Assembly: GCA_946811695.1 (NCBI GenBank)
Contig: OX328124.1
Location: 99,625,717 to 99,689,716 of the forward strand
Length of the DNA stretch: 64,000 nt
Direction: 5' to 3'
DNA from: Gonocerus acuteangulatus
Lineage: Eukaryota; Arthropoda; Insecta; Hemiptera; Coreidae
Shown: positions 11,485 to 22,810 of the stretch, one piece after another
Position numbering within the stretch: position 1 is the first letter of the stretch
Layout: each line of letters begins with the position of its first letter
Position numbers and translations under genes: made by a program
The notes under the pieces: generated by a model
Seen by the model: the letters and a program-made list of their open reading frames with translations, nothing else
Databases searched by the model: none
What the model was told of the DNA's origin: nothing

Positions 11485-12220
11485 AATTTTTCACAAAATT
11501 TCAGAAGCATCCCAAATACTTCTCAAATAGGTCCTTCCATGCAAACCAAGGCACAACTCTTTCCCCGATCTTCTCCATAAATGCTGGAGTCCCCCAAAGG
11601 AGAATTATTTCTCCTCTCCATTTCCTTCTTCACTCTGCAGATATTTTCACTCACCCTAAAACCATACTAACCACATGACACAGATCTCGTATCAACTTCC
11701 CCTGATTAGTAGCATCCCAACACCTGCAGGAACGTCTTTCCGCTATACAACATTCGAGTGAAAGGTGGAGAATAAAGATTAACGTATGTAAAAAATGCAG
11801 ACAAATGTAAAATATAAAAGGTAACATTCAGTCTCAATCAAGCCCTTCTGTTCTAAATCAAAGGCACTTGACTGCCAGAATCAAATGAAATTCGATATCT
11901 AGGATTATATCATGACATCCGACTGACATGGAACAAAAGATACGGACTACTTAGACGACTCCTTGGACCCTGATCTAAGTTAACGATACAGAACAAACTC
12001 ACGATATACTAAACAATCATTCGACCAATATGGCCATACTACATGAACTCTGGTGATCTGCAAAACCATCCAACATCAACATCAACCATCCAACATCAAC
12101 AGAATACAGGCATTCATGTCCAAAGTTGTCCGTTATGTTGTTAATATCTATTTCTACGTATCCAACAAAATCCTAACATCTCATTTGTCCTTGACCTTGC
12201 TAAAATCCGTTCCAAATATG
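11485..12220 (+). pseudogene. decayed Jockey-like reverse transcriptase fragment
   Basis: Broken reading frames give typical RT pieces in order. INAGVPQ...ISPL (about 11580-11620) corresponds to the AGVPQG motif before the catalytic YADD. Then come LSAIQHSSERWRIKINV (after 11730), RYLGLYHDIRLTWNK (about 11897-11940), SKLTIQNKL (about 11978-12005) and IRPIWPYYMNSGDLQ (about 12020-12065). The YADD box is replaced by a stop-containing segment, so it cannot be active. The same family occurs on the minus strand at 48480-49145. It was probably 5'-truncated on insertion; boundaries are approximate. Confidence 0.7.
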
Positions 12221-12360
12221 CCACTCTAAATTGTCTCACCCCCATACTATTGAGATAATCCTCACTGGCGTCTTAAGAGAGGATGGCCTCGAGTTAATTT
12301 ACTTACCTGATCTTATAGTGATCATAGAATTATTTATTTACACAGGTCTGGAAGTGCCAA

Positions 12361-12435
12361 CAATGGTTGTCTTTTTATTATTTATTTTTTTTATGACGCA
12401 TCTACATCTGGGCCATTAGCGCCAATGGTTGTCTT
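12361..12435 (-). repeat. very short 5'-truncated SINE tail with target duplication
   Basis: Only the last roughly 50 bases of a SINE-1-type tail are present (12374-12422, A-rich end on the left). They read on the minus strand GGCGCTAATGG ... GATGCGTCAT, then an A/T-rich tail. CAATGGTTGTCTT is found exactly on both sides (12361-12373 and 12423-12435), a 13-bp target-site duplication. This marks a 5'-truncated insertion by target-primed reverse transcription. Confidence 0.75.
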
Positions 12436-15379
12436 CTTCCAAATTTTGAATTGTTTTTATTTGATTATACTTTTCCCGTCTTGGTCAATTTGCGCAAAGC
12501 ATATGTTTAACAACAAACTTGGTAATTGTACATTTAAAATTTTTACAGATTTCAAATAAATAAATTAAAAAAATGCTTCTCAAATGACACATTGGATTAC
12601 AACGGAAAAGCCCTAAGATGGCGCAGTCCGGGCTTTTTATGAGAGCTTTAGACCTGTTCTACTCTTTTGTTGATTCTGCGACCTCCAAATTGCCTTAGAT
12701 ATTTTATATTCAAAAAAATCATCTTGAGTATGTCGTTGATCCATCAGAGAGCTTACAGAAATACCCGAACGTCCAAGAGCATGCTTGAGTAGGCTCGAAA
12801 AGGCGGCTGTGACGCTCACTAGCTCGTGATTGGATCTCCTCCCAGAGAGGGTTTTACTGCCGATAATAACTTACCACCTGAACTAAGCCGAACCCTATTC
12901 AGTTGGCTACACGCTCGCATCCTCGGAAATTTATGGTGTTCCTAAGAATAGCGCACTTGCCAAGACAAAGGGGATCTACAAGCTCACCTTTATATACAGT
13001 ACTCATGCTAAATTTTTTAAAGTAATAGAATAACTTGTACGACTCATTTTATTGCATTTTTTCAGTACCATGATGTGAAGTATGTGATAAAACATATCCA
13101 CCTAACGTCGAAGTCACTTTATAACCGATCGCGGTATAAAAACGTCTTGTATAAATGCTGCGCAGTCAGTAAATGATGGATGATGTTAAAATGATGATCA
13201 TCACATTATCGACTTCCTCTCCCAAACCAAGCCCTATTGTTATCAGATCTAATCATGCTTAATGAGATGGTTTAAGGAAATAACTTAGGCAAATGGGCCA
13301 TGTTTACGTGAATTCATATGATGCCTTTTCTTGGTGGGATTGGTTAAGTTTATAATTGAACTTAAAAGTTCATCTTCAATGGGATAAAACTGCCACTTTC
13401 TATACACGCACGAACATTTTTTATATATGATTAGACTTTTGAATCGATACTTGCCACTTACCAAAATGTCTTAACATACGAAAAATTACTACTTCTTAAA
13501 AATGTCATCCTCTTTACATGTCGGGCTGTTGAAATGGCAAACACTATTACCTGGACTTATTATTCCATAAGATTGCAGCTCGCTGGGCGTTTGTGGTTCG
13601 CCCGTCTGGAGTTACTTTATTATGAACCATTTTGAATTTCGTTCTCATTACAAAAAGCACTATTGCACCGTGTTATGCAGTGCTTTTATTGAAAGGGTAA
13701 TGTTTCGTAACATAATATTAATAAATGTTACGTACTATAATAAATATTAATTTTGAATTTGTTTCCTTGATAATAATTAATACAATAATAATGTGTTATT
13801 ACAATATAATAATGTTTCCTTAATAATTAATACAATAGATCTTATAGGTCGAATTTCTTTCCCTTTATGGGCCCTGATTCTATCAAATACCTAAATATTT
13901 AGTATTAAATAACTGCAGGTGGCCACGAACAATTTGTTCAAAACGTCATAAAATGACTTATTGAAATACACGGAATAAATCCATCTGTAGTTGTTTGATT
14001 CCATTACAAGCGCATTAGTAGCAATAGCGAAAACCTAACAAATCTTTGGCTAATTCGTTTTATTTTTTTGCAGCCCGTGACACCATGGCTACACTTCTAT
14101 GTGGTCCCGATGAAAAAAGTCCAAGAGCATCGTCATCTTAGTGCGTATTGCTATTAACATTTGAAAAGCTTATATTAGGATAGGAACACATAACATTCTC
14201 TTTTGATTTTTTTGTAATAGAGTTTAACACCTACTTGAAGAACATTTCCAAGAAAAGCAATATTTTAGGTGTGACAAAAGACAGGAAACTGACAGTAGCC
14301 AACTTAAACTGAAGCGGAAATTATTCAATCCTCATTTTCCTTCATTCTAAAGGAAGACTCTATCATAAATGTTTTTCCCATTTACTCACTGTGTTTTCGT
14401 GCATTGTAATTTTAAATTTCAACGCAATTAAAAATAATCAAATAATAATAACCCGATGAAAACAAACAAAAAGAACCAACTAAAGGACCTAAACCAATAC
14501 TTTCGAAGATTATAGCAGATATTTTTCCGATTGAGTTCGTCCCATCAAAAATTACTATATTAAGTTTTCTAGAGGATTTAGAATGTTTTCCAACGGATCC
14601 TTCCATTTACAATGAATTGCCAACCATTTTTAGACTTTTTTTAACAAAATGTACGAAACTGCTCACAAATGTTAATACATTTTTCTTTCTAATTCCACCT
14701 TAGTAGGTACCAAACCTAACCAAAGTGTTGATAAGTTATTTTGCATGAATGTGAAACAAAATGTAAGCACTACGATTTCTTTCGCTCGTATTTCGACCAA
14801 AAAAACATGTGCTGGTGGAGCGATTCTGCTAGTTAACAAACTCTTTTTTTTTCTTTCTTTTTTTTTCTCTTTTTTTTTGACAAATTTCATCATGATGAAG
14901 AGCTAAACACAAGAAATATTTCAACTCTGAACTTTTGTCTCTGATTATGCATGACCTAGATACTCGAAGGTAAAGAAAGCATTAAGTTCAGTCGTAATGA
15001 AATTAAATGTCGTATTACCATTTACTTGGGACTAATTAGAAATTGAGGATATAATGTCCGTGCCATATACGGTCTAGGCATTCATTAATTATTTTATGTA
15101 TAAGCATCATACACCTCCATTTATGTAAATACAGGCCTTCTTGTAGATAAAGGTCGTTCCACATTGCTGTGTTCCTATTTTCGAATTTTTCCCTGGAGAA
15201 ACGGTAAATACAATATTTTTCCAAAATGGACGTTTGATTGGTTTCTTCACTCACGAATACTTTTACCAGAGACAGATACCGTAATAAAAATTAGTACTCT
15301 CCTGCTGATACAATAATGTCCGCAATTTATATTTATTTAAACAATGAAACCTTTACTTAAATATTGAATTAAAATATTG
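12436..15379. other. no recognised gene; scattered repeat scraps
   Basis: 12600-12640 resembles a Helitron-like 3' end (CTAAGATGGCGCAGTCCGGG then T run). About 14280-14345 on the minus strand resembles 2545-2610 of family A copy 1 (AGTTGGCTACTGTCAG). A local duplication of TAATAATTAATACAATA lies at 13764-13838. The frame at 14412-14606 (minus, 64 codons) is unrecognised. The rest is AT-rich and featureless to me. Confidence 0.35.
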
Positions 15380-15652
15380 CACTAGTATTTCTAAAGTGAC
15401 GCAACTCAAAAATCGGTGTTTTTCAGTTATGACTATGAAAGACATGGTAAATATCTCTTTATGAACCATCAAAACTGTATGTACCTAGCATCAAACCTTG
15501 TACACCTGTCACCCCTCCTGTCTTAATGCTAAACTGTATTTGCCTAGCATCAAACCTTGTACACCTGTCACCCCTCCTGTCTTAATGCTAAACCCCCTAC
15601 ATAGGAAAACGTGACACATTTTCAGTTGAGTTTTATTTTGAGTTGTGTCACT
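15380..15652. mobile_element. short TIR element (MITE E), copy 1
   Basis: Begins CACTAGTATTTCTAAAGTG and continues as in the copy at 24097-24323. The extreme right end (about 13 bases) is lost. It contains a 60-bp exact-looking tandem duplication (about 15474-15593, unit including CATCAAACCTTGTACACC) that the other copy lacks. No coding sequence. Confidence 0.6.
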
Positions 15653-15910
15653 TGAGTTCGATAATTATTGAAATCGGTTCTCAACTTTGGCATGATGAAA
15701 AGCCTGCCGGACTTTTTTTGCTATGATATCGCTGTTTAAACTACATTTTTATTTTTTTCCCCAGTGAGTTAATTAAGATCGAACACAGAGGTCGAATAGA
15801 GGATCTAAGGCAATTTTGGTTGGGATTCGTAAAATTTACCTGTCTGATATAAATTTCTTGGTAACACAAACATTTCAAATTTAAGAATTTCGACGGTATA
15901 TTTTTGCGCC

Positions 15911-16010
15911 TTTTAGCGGGTTCCTCCCTCTCTCTCTGCACGACTCAATTTGGAAGTGCCGACTGGACAAATTCCCGTTTCAAAACCCTTAAATCATGAA
16001 AATAATATAT
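15911..16010 (+). mobile_element. Helitron-like family A, 5' end fragment
   Basis: TTTTAGCGGGTTCCTCCCT followed by GGAAGTGCCGACTGGAC and CCGTTTCAAAACCC matches the first roughly 120 bases of family A, with an internal deletion. It ends near AAAATAATATA, where other copies have the TA tract. Confidence 0.55.
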
Positions 16011-16825
16011 TTGTTAATTTTGTTTGTAATAAAGTTTTCCGACCAGAAGTCGAAGAGGCCGAGGAACTAATTTCCGCTACTGGAAGTTCCCAGGTTAATG
16101 ACTAAATCTCACTTATATTCAAGATTTTTATGGGTTTCCTCGGTTCAAATATTTGTTTACATAAATGTTTAAAAATAACTTTTAAGCAACAAATCACTTT
16201 TTTCTGTTCACATTTCGTGCTTTTAGGTCATTTATATAAAACTGTAAAATCTGGCAAGCACTATATAACCTAAAGCCATTATCATTTTATTTTTTAAGAC
16301 ACAAAGGAAATTCTCTATATTTCTTTAACACCTTTGAATAAACACATCAAATGGCTTTTTATTGAAGAACATCCACTTTATCTCAATAAGTATCACGATT
16401 AATTATATTTTCCGACATTCATTAATGTGGATTACTAATCAAATTATTTTACCACAGCTCACTGAATCATGAAGGTGCGTAGGTCGTTATGATCGATTGA
16501 ATCAAAGGATTGTTTACTTATTCAAGTCTCAATAATTTATCGATTGAGGGTAACACAAATAAATTATCTGTACAATTTCCTCAATGTTTTATGTGCTCTG
16601 GGACAGATTCTACTTCAACTCCACAAGTTATTGGAGTATTTAGTATTATCTGATATTTTCATTAAAATACTGAAACGTAAACAAAAAACATGGCTAAGAA
16701 TAGAAGAGTAATTTCTAAAGAGAGTCTGTATTTTGATTACATTTTATAGTATGTGGGGCAGTGGGATTTGTTCCTGTCCATGGCTGTCTGTTAAAAAATT
16801 TCTTAGAGCTAGTACTATGTTACGC

Positions 16826-16829
<4 letters not shown>
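16011..16829. other. no recognised feature
   Basis: AT-rich sequence without credible coding or shared repeats. Confidence 0.35.
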
Positions 16830-16856
<27 letters not shown>

Positions 16857-17017
16857 ACGGCGCATCTACATCTAGGTCATTAGCGCCGACATCCAGGGTG
16901 CAGCGAGGAATTTTACCAGCGAGCCGTGGGATGATAAAATTCCTGCCGGTGGGAATCGAACCCACCATCTCCCGCTTATGAATCCAAGGCGATAGCCATT
17001 AGACCACGGGAGACCCC
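16830..17017 (-). repeat. tRNA-Glu-like SINE (SINE-1), full-length-looking copy
   Basis: On the minus strand, in order: head GGGGTCTCCCGTGGTCTAAT, B-box GGTTCGATTCCC, body, terminal hairpin CGGCGC ... GCGCCG (loop containing TAATGACCTAGATG), and a polyA tail of about 27 (the T run at 16830-16856). The layout matches Pol III-type SINEs. Confidence 0.85.
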
Positions 17018-17629
17018 TGTTAGGCTTAATAAATTTGGTTCGCCTTTTCTAGTCATTAGACATACAAGAGTCAATGCAAAATGGCCAATCCTCAGTCAAG
17101 TTAAAATCATTTCTTCTCTCCGGTTAGTTCTTATACTGGATGACCATGCTACTAGGGCTTGTTTAAATACTTTTTGTTTTGTTCTTTTATTTCGTTAATT
17201 AAGTAACGATTAAGTATATTTATTATAGTATTCCGCTGTAAGTAGGTTCTGGCTGAAAAGACCTACTATTTATTCATTTTGTTGAATAAAATCACTTAAA
17301 AGTGATATTAGCACCATCCGAAGGTGGTATTCAAGGAACACCCGTTATTTTGCAATCAAAACTTACTATTACCGCTGGAAACTAATGATGGATGTGTATT
17401 TTAAACAATTTTTGTTAATCAGAATGGGTGTTCACTGCAGTTCGAAGATATGATTGTGGCACCTGACGGTCAAAGGATTTTTTTTTAATTGAACGAATAT
17501 TGCAATAGAACACCAGAAACTAATGATAGACTAGTCTTATAGAAATAAGCAAAGACTACGTCTTCATCTTATTTTATTTTAACTCCCTGTTTTTAGCATC
17601 CTTTCTAACAGATACTTGTGGAGTATTAG
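17018..17629. other. no recognised feature
   Basis: AT-rich, no shared repeats seen. Confidence 0.35.
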
Positions 17630-17765
17630 ATGTTAGCCGTTGACATGATAAGAAATCAAAGAATAGTTGGATTTTAGCTTGAGAAAAACAGTCATATTTT
17701 CAGAAAATCTCTAATTTGTACGTTTCGGCATGTTCTTTGGCAGGCTTCATCATCAACGAATGCCT
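17630..17765. mobile_element. fold-back element FB, single end
   Basis: GATGTTAGCCGTTG, then GAATAGTTGGATTTTAGC, then GAGAAAAACAGTCA, then the minus-strand motif TGATGAAGCCTGCC ... ATGCCGAAACG (17715-17752). This is one arm of the FB family; no inverted partner was found downstream. Confidence 0.5.
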
Positions 17766-17862
17766 ACGGGATGGAGGAAGAACGAAGAATGTTCGCTTTA
17801 TTAAGGAATGACCTAAAGGGTTGAGATGCCATAAAAAGAAATGTTTTGGTATTACTCCACCC

Positions 17863-17952
17863 CTAGGCTTGCGGATGGCTAAAGAAGGCAGTCAAAGAGG
17901 GCATTTGTTTAGTTTTCTTAGGCGAAACCCCCCTATTACTTGACTCCTTCAT
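17863..17952 (-). CDS. very short open frame, unrecognised
   Basis: 29 codons from an ATG on the minus strand (MKESSNRG... then KKTKQMPS...FFSHPQA), in a GC-richer patch upstream (minus strand) of nothing recognisable. It may be the start of a lost retroelement ORF or chance. Confidence 0.12.
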   Translation of the reverse strand: MKESSNRGVSPKKTKQMPSLTAFFSHPQA

Positions 17953-18133
17953 GGTGGATAAAGGTAGACGCGCACTGGTCCCCATCGGACGGAACATCCG
18001 CAACAGAAAAAAAAAATCAGTCCCGTAACAGGCCACGAGGGCCCTGAGGGGCAGATACTATAGAGGTGTCTGATTCATGACCATACGGCACAATAGGGAG
18101 ATAGTGTGGTCAGTACTATGCTCCGGCCGCCTG

Positions 18134-18354
18134 ATTTTTTCCTTGGGTTTTTCGACTGCTAGAGTCATTAGCACCCAAGATACCCATTATTAAATTAATT
18201 AAAGGCTGGGTTGCCCTAGGGACGGCCAGGGAGGCCGAATTCAACCCATGAGCGAAAACACTAGAAGAAAAAATCTTTAGTGCTTGCTCGGGATTTGAGC
18301 TCAGGTCCTCCAACTCATTAGTCCAGCGCTCTACCGCTGAGCTAACCTCGCCCC
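18134..18354 (-). repeat. second tRNA-related SINE family (SINE-J)
   Basis: On the minus strand the head is GGGGCGAGGTTAGCTCAGC with A-box TTAGCTCAGCGGTAGAGC and B-box-like GAGCTCAAATCCC. The body contains CTTCTAGTG and CCGTCCCTAGGG. The 3' end is the hairpin CTTGGGT ... ACCCAAG, whose loop contains GCTAATGACTCTAGCAG, followed by AAAAAA. Body fragments recur at 49577-49740, 49915-50025 and 58860-58995. The head most resembles an isoleucine or alanine tRNA, but the donor is uncertain. Confidence 0.8.
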
Positions 18355-18739
18355 TATCCGTAACAGACGGAGCGGATTTATTTGTAATGTAAACAATGAA
18401 TCTTAATATTTTATCTACAATTTATTGGTAGACCTTAAAATAATCTGATAACATTTATTGCCTCAATTCAGCAATGAAGGTACTTCAAACAATTTCTATT
18501 ATTACCTTTTAAGAATCGTATAATGTATGCCTACATAAATAAAATAAATGGATTGGTATAAGTACTTACTGGAGTGATTCATCCTCCTTCCAATCTCTTC
18601 CCAAATATTGTCCCTGCGTTGTTGATTACAGTATTGAGGATTCCTGAAATTAAATAATTCTTCATACTCCTCCACGATCACAATTAACACAGCTCCATTT
18701 ATCTCAGGAAAGAATGTAGGTGTAGTAAGAACAGTGGTT
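18355..18739. other. no recognised feature
   Basis: AT-rich, no credible coding region. Confidence 0.35.
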
Positions 18740-19015
18740 AACAATAGACTGAAGATAACAATCAGATCCGTACGGGGAAGAAGGAGGGGGCGCGCATATT
18801 ATCGGAATTCCTGAGACCGCGTAAGCTGCGTACGGATGATTCGGAATCCTTGCCCCTTCTCGGATTCTCGTCGGCATTGCCGATGCCCCATACGCACGAT
18901 ACGGATATGTGCGCAGACTCACATTGAAACCAGTCTACTAATCGGATTCGGAAAATCCGATCGATCCTATGCGTGCGTATGCTCCATTGATGCGGGCCTG
19001 CGCGCGTTTACCTGT
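18740..19015. other. CpG-rich island with clustered CGGAT/ATCCG motifs
   Basis: Sharply GC- and CpG-richer than its surroundings. CGGAT, CGGAAT and their inverses (ATCCG, ATTCCG) recur about a dozen times, e.g. ATCCGTACGGGG at 18766, CGTACGGATGATTCGGAATC at 18829 and ATCGGATTCGGAAAATCCG at 18943. It is open in two frames but no protein is recognised. It could be a captured or horizontally moved fragment, a regulatory island or an old repeat. Confidence 0.35.
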
Positions 19016-19589
19016 AGGGGGCTCTTTCAACAAACTATGTACAATGAACGAGTTCAAAGTACCCAAAACATAACTAAAACATTATCACTTTTATATTCCT
19101 ACATTAAACGATACTTGAAAACAGTAAATGATCCATCCCAAATCTATTAGGTCTAGAATGAAATTTCCGGCCCAAAAAACAATGATTATAATAATAACAT
19201 AAGGAGTGTGATCGGTTGTCTCTTTTAAGGTAATTTTTCTCGCCTTAAGGGTGTGCATAAATTAAGGCTGGGTGGGCCTAGAAACAGATTTTATAAATTA
19301 ACTCGTGAACTGAATGCTCCAAAATAAAGATTGGTCACGCGACTCTTTCTATAAGACAAGGCTAAGCCTGAAATAACTAGGTATTACTTAAGCACAGCTC
19401 GTCAAATGGATCTTTTTACAAGTGCTGTATTAAACCCTTAGACTGCAAGCCACAAGACCATTAAATTTCGCATACGCCATTCAGTTTTTGCAACACTATT
19501 GGTTAAAAATCTTTTCTGCAAGTTATACATCAATTATATTTATTTTTTCATGAAATTTAGTGTAGGGTGTGTGTCAAATTTATACACAA
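19016..19589. other. no recognised gene; SINE-J body scrap
   Basis: Near 19258-19285 the phrase AAGGCTGGGTGGGCCTAG resembles the SINE-J body (minus orientation). Otherwise AT-rich and featureless. Confidence 0.3.
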
Positions 19590-20660
19590 GGCCTGGTTGT
19601 AAGTTTTCCAAGCACTGATGTGTGCACACGGCATAGGGGGCCATGTGTGTCAATTTTGGTCCCCAACCAACCTGTACGATTAGTATAAATTTGGTACACA
19701 CGGGCGGTCCCACAATGAGTATTAATTTGATACATATGGCGTCTTAATGGGTCTACAGTGTGCATCAATTTGATTAACATGGCGTCTTAGTGGCCCTACA
19801 TTTATTTTCAATTTGATTCTGACATGGCGTCTTAATGACTCCACAATATTTATCAATTTTAGGGTCTGTTTGCGAAGAGCACATCCAGTTACTTCTCAGT
19901 TAATTGTGAAGTATCTGTAGTGATTACAATTGTGATTCAGCGCATGCGCATAACTCACTTGCACTTCTATTGATTTTTGCTGGTAGTAAAGTAACCTTCA
20001 GCACTCTAGTCAATCCGCAGAAGTTAGTAGAATTCTATTAATTTTAGCGAGTTGGATTGACTAGAGTTTTGATATCTTCTTGAGCGAGCATAGCGAGCTG
20101 AAACGCATAGCACGTATGCCCATAATCCGAAAAAAATATAAAATATAAATATGTTTCAGATCCACCAGACAAAAAATCGCTGAGGACGCCCCTAAACTTC
20201 ACAATTACCATTGATTTTTATAATATTAGCCTTTTTATTAATAAATATTGCTTGCTGATATATATTCTGCTTATTTTCATTTATGCTTTACAAGCCTAAA
20301 AGTATTACTTACATATACAAGTTATCTAACGGTTAGTTAGAAATCATATTATATAAATATAGTAGTCAAAAAAAGTTACTTTTAGTAGTGATTGCAGTTA
20401 TTTTAAATAATTTTCACTACTATATTTATATAATACTATTTCTAACCTTACATAACCTGTAAAGAAGTAATAGATAACCAGCAAAGAACCAGTCAACTAA
20501 TCCGTAAGTACCTACAGATACTTCAAAGTAACTGGATGTGGTCATCGCAAACAGACCCCAATTTTATACTTGGCGTGTAAGTGAAACCACATTGGGTATC
20601 AATCTGATATTCACTTGGCTTTTTAGTGACCCACACGAAGTATCAATTCCAAGAAATCAA
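19590..20660. repeat. degenerate tandem repeat (~44 bp) split by a transposon
   Basis: Units with ACATGGCGTCTTAATG and ATCAATTTGAT recur at 43-45 bp spacing (19736, 19779 and 19824, with more degenerate units from about 19620). The array resumes after the element at 19862-20558 with ATCAATCTGATATTCACTTGG and similar. Confidence 0.65.
19862..20558. mobile_element. TIR transposon (MITE-like) with exact 8-bp target duplication
   Basis: Termini GGGTCTGTTTGCG (left) and its exact inverse (right), with the inverted repeat continuing for about 31 bp (CACATCCAGTTACTT on both). CAATTTTA flanks both sides (19854-19861 and 20559-20566). Inner inverted segments lie at about 20340-20375 and 20420-20455. 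Eight-base duplications are typical of the hAT and P superfamilies; the termini do not settle which. No transposase frame is present. It is inserted in the tandem array above. Confidence 0.85.
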
Positions 20661-21524
20661 TAAAAACATTGAAATTACATTAATAGTGTTGTATAGTCTA
20701 CCGTTGGATTCCCTAGACAAAACCAAGTCTTGTAAAGTAGATAGAGTAATGACATTATAATGGCGTGACTAAACGCGATAGTTGTCGCACGAAAAGCAGA
20801 AGCCGCACTGTTTTTACAGCTATTCATTACCCTCGTAGTATAGGCTACAATCAGGCAAATAGACTACAATAAACCCCTTGTAGTCCGAACTAACCTAGGA
20901 TTGACCCGTCAGTGACACCCCATTAGAGGGCCAGGTAGTCAAACCAGTGATACCAACCTCTTCAAAAGTCCCACAGGTATATTTTTTTGCTTTGACCCGA
21001 CACAGGGCTACCACTACCACCCCGATGACATTCCCCGGCCTCCTTTCAGGCCTATTTATTAGTGTGTCAAATCCCCTGACAAACATTTACATAGCCTCAT
21101 CTGATTAGGTGGATTCCCTTTAGGATTACTAAAGATTTTCTTGGGTCCCTTCCCACAGGTCTCTTCCTTCGGACCGCCTTAACAGTATGTTAAGTTCACG
21201 CTCACCCGCACATAACAAGTCCTTTATCATGCACGATTTATTTTCTACCTTACCTTTAGGAGCAGTTCGGCCTGTCACGTCAAACGCTATCGATTCTGTT
21301 AAACCTCTTTATTAACATTTTAACATGGTAAACAAATGATCGGATTTGGATAATTGGTTACTCTGTCAGTCCTTCTTTCACGATAAAAGGCTCAAGTGCC
21401 CATAAACATGTTCTTTCGTTATTTGATATTGAATTTCATGTTGGTTCTACGTTAGATAGATAAAAATAAAATACCAAGTATCTTCTAAAATAATATTAGG
21501 TCCTTTTAACCAAGCCTTTTTAAG
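20661..21524. other. no recognised gene
   Basis: The stretch 20880-21200 has more balanced composition and an open minus-strand frame at 20895-21086 (63 codons) with no recognisable similarity. No repeats shared with the window. Confidence 0.3.
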
Positions 21525-21855
21525 CTGTCAGGGAATAGTTGGAATTTGACTAGGAAAACATCAATATGATTTTTGTAAAAATATTTAGTAAGGACGTAGC
21601 CTTCCTCAACTAAAAAGCAAAACACAAATGCAACGATTAATAAACAGAATAGGTAAACCAATGAAGAAATACGGTTAGTTTATCTATTCTGTTTATTAAT
21701 GCTGCATTAGTGTTTTGCCTGTTACCTGACGAAGGCTACCAAGAAGTAGCCAAAACGCCCTAAATATAGAGTTTTACAAAAATCGAATTGATGTTTTCTT
21801 AGCCGAATCCCAACTATTCCCTGATTGCTTATCACCTCGACGGCTAACTATAAAT
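21525..21855. mobile_element. fold-back element FB, compact palindromic copy
   Basis: The left arm (CAGGGAATAGTTGGAATTTG ... CTAGGAAAACATCAAT) is inverted at the right (ATTGATGTTTTCTTAGCCG ... CAACTATTCCCTG, 21800-21825). Inner arms AATAAACAGAATAG pair across 21640-21700. The right half carries CTGACGAAGGCTACC-AAGAA-GTAGCC then AAAACG (21727-21760), a perfect GGCTAC/GTAGCC stem. The outer end is GACGGCTAACTAT. Confidence 0.7.
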
Positions 21856-21949
21856 CATTACAAGCACTTTTGAGTACATCAAGAATGTAAAAGAACACCA
21901 AGCTTATTATAAAACAGGTATAAGAATTAAAAGAATTGGGCATTGCGTA

Positions 21950-22810
21950 AATTGCTGTCACTTAAGGGGTGAGATCAAAACCAAAGTCATTTTCTCCAAT
22001 TTATGTATAACAAGTAAATCAATATTTTTCAATTTTGTATGTCATAAGTTTCATATGGAAAGTTAATGTAACAAAACAAAAAAAAAGATAGAATTCTTCG
22101 AAAACAAAATTACGGCACTGAGTCTGACGAATGGAAACCCTCTTTTTCCATAGGCGATAGTCTGCAGGTGGCATTCTTTAATTTAGAACAAAGAATTAAA
22201 ATTGTTTTGTTTGAAGTACGTAGGATTTTTGAGAAAATCGGTCGTAAATTATTAATAATTCGATGAATGGATAAATCCGTTCTTTACTAGCAAATACCAT
22301 TAGGAATCTGCAGTTAAAATTTAAAGTTGATGGGGTGAAAATTGAAAGCGCTAGCGTATCGCTCGATTTGAAAAATATTGTTTTGAGAAAATCTACTTTA
22401 AAGTGTAATGTGCATTCTTAACATATATTAAGAAATGTCAATAATGTTTGGCTCCTCCATATTCTGTTCCCTGATATGTATAGTTAGGCCAGCACAATTA
22501 ATTATTGTACTATATAAATTATACAGATTTTAAATAAACATGAATTAAAAAAAAAAAAGAAAAAAAAAGTTTATTGTCCCGAAAAGTTTTTTTTTTTTTT
22601 TTTTTTCATAATTTCTTGTAATAAACATTAAAAAAAATGTTTTGTAATTTTGAAATGTATCGGGACTTTATTTGAAAAATCGAATTTTTGGCACATTTAA
22701 CTATTTCTGCACAAAAACATTTTTGGATATCATTTTTGATTAGTTAAGCAAGCATTTAAGCCCATAAAAAAAGAAAATGGTAAAAAAAAAAAAAGTTGCA
22801 ACCCCCGTTA
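21950..22810. repeat. dispersed repeat B, copy 2 (uninterrupted)
   Basis: Colinear with 1051-1253 plus 2694-3240, lacking the 1.44-kb Helitron-like insertion. It shows the empty target as ACCCTCTTTTTCCATAGGC. A and T runs are present internally. No coding region. Confidence 0.55.

Noticed and set aside
16733..16981. Frames containing YGASTSRSLAPTSR-type peptides (also at 45762 and 63222)
   Set aside because: These are SINE-1 sequences read through, not proteins.
16900..17017. Functional tRNA-Glu genes at the SINE heads
   Set aside because: A and B boxes are present but the cloverleaf is incomplete and each is fused to the same SINE body.
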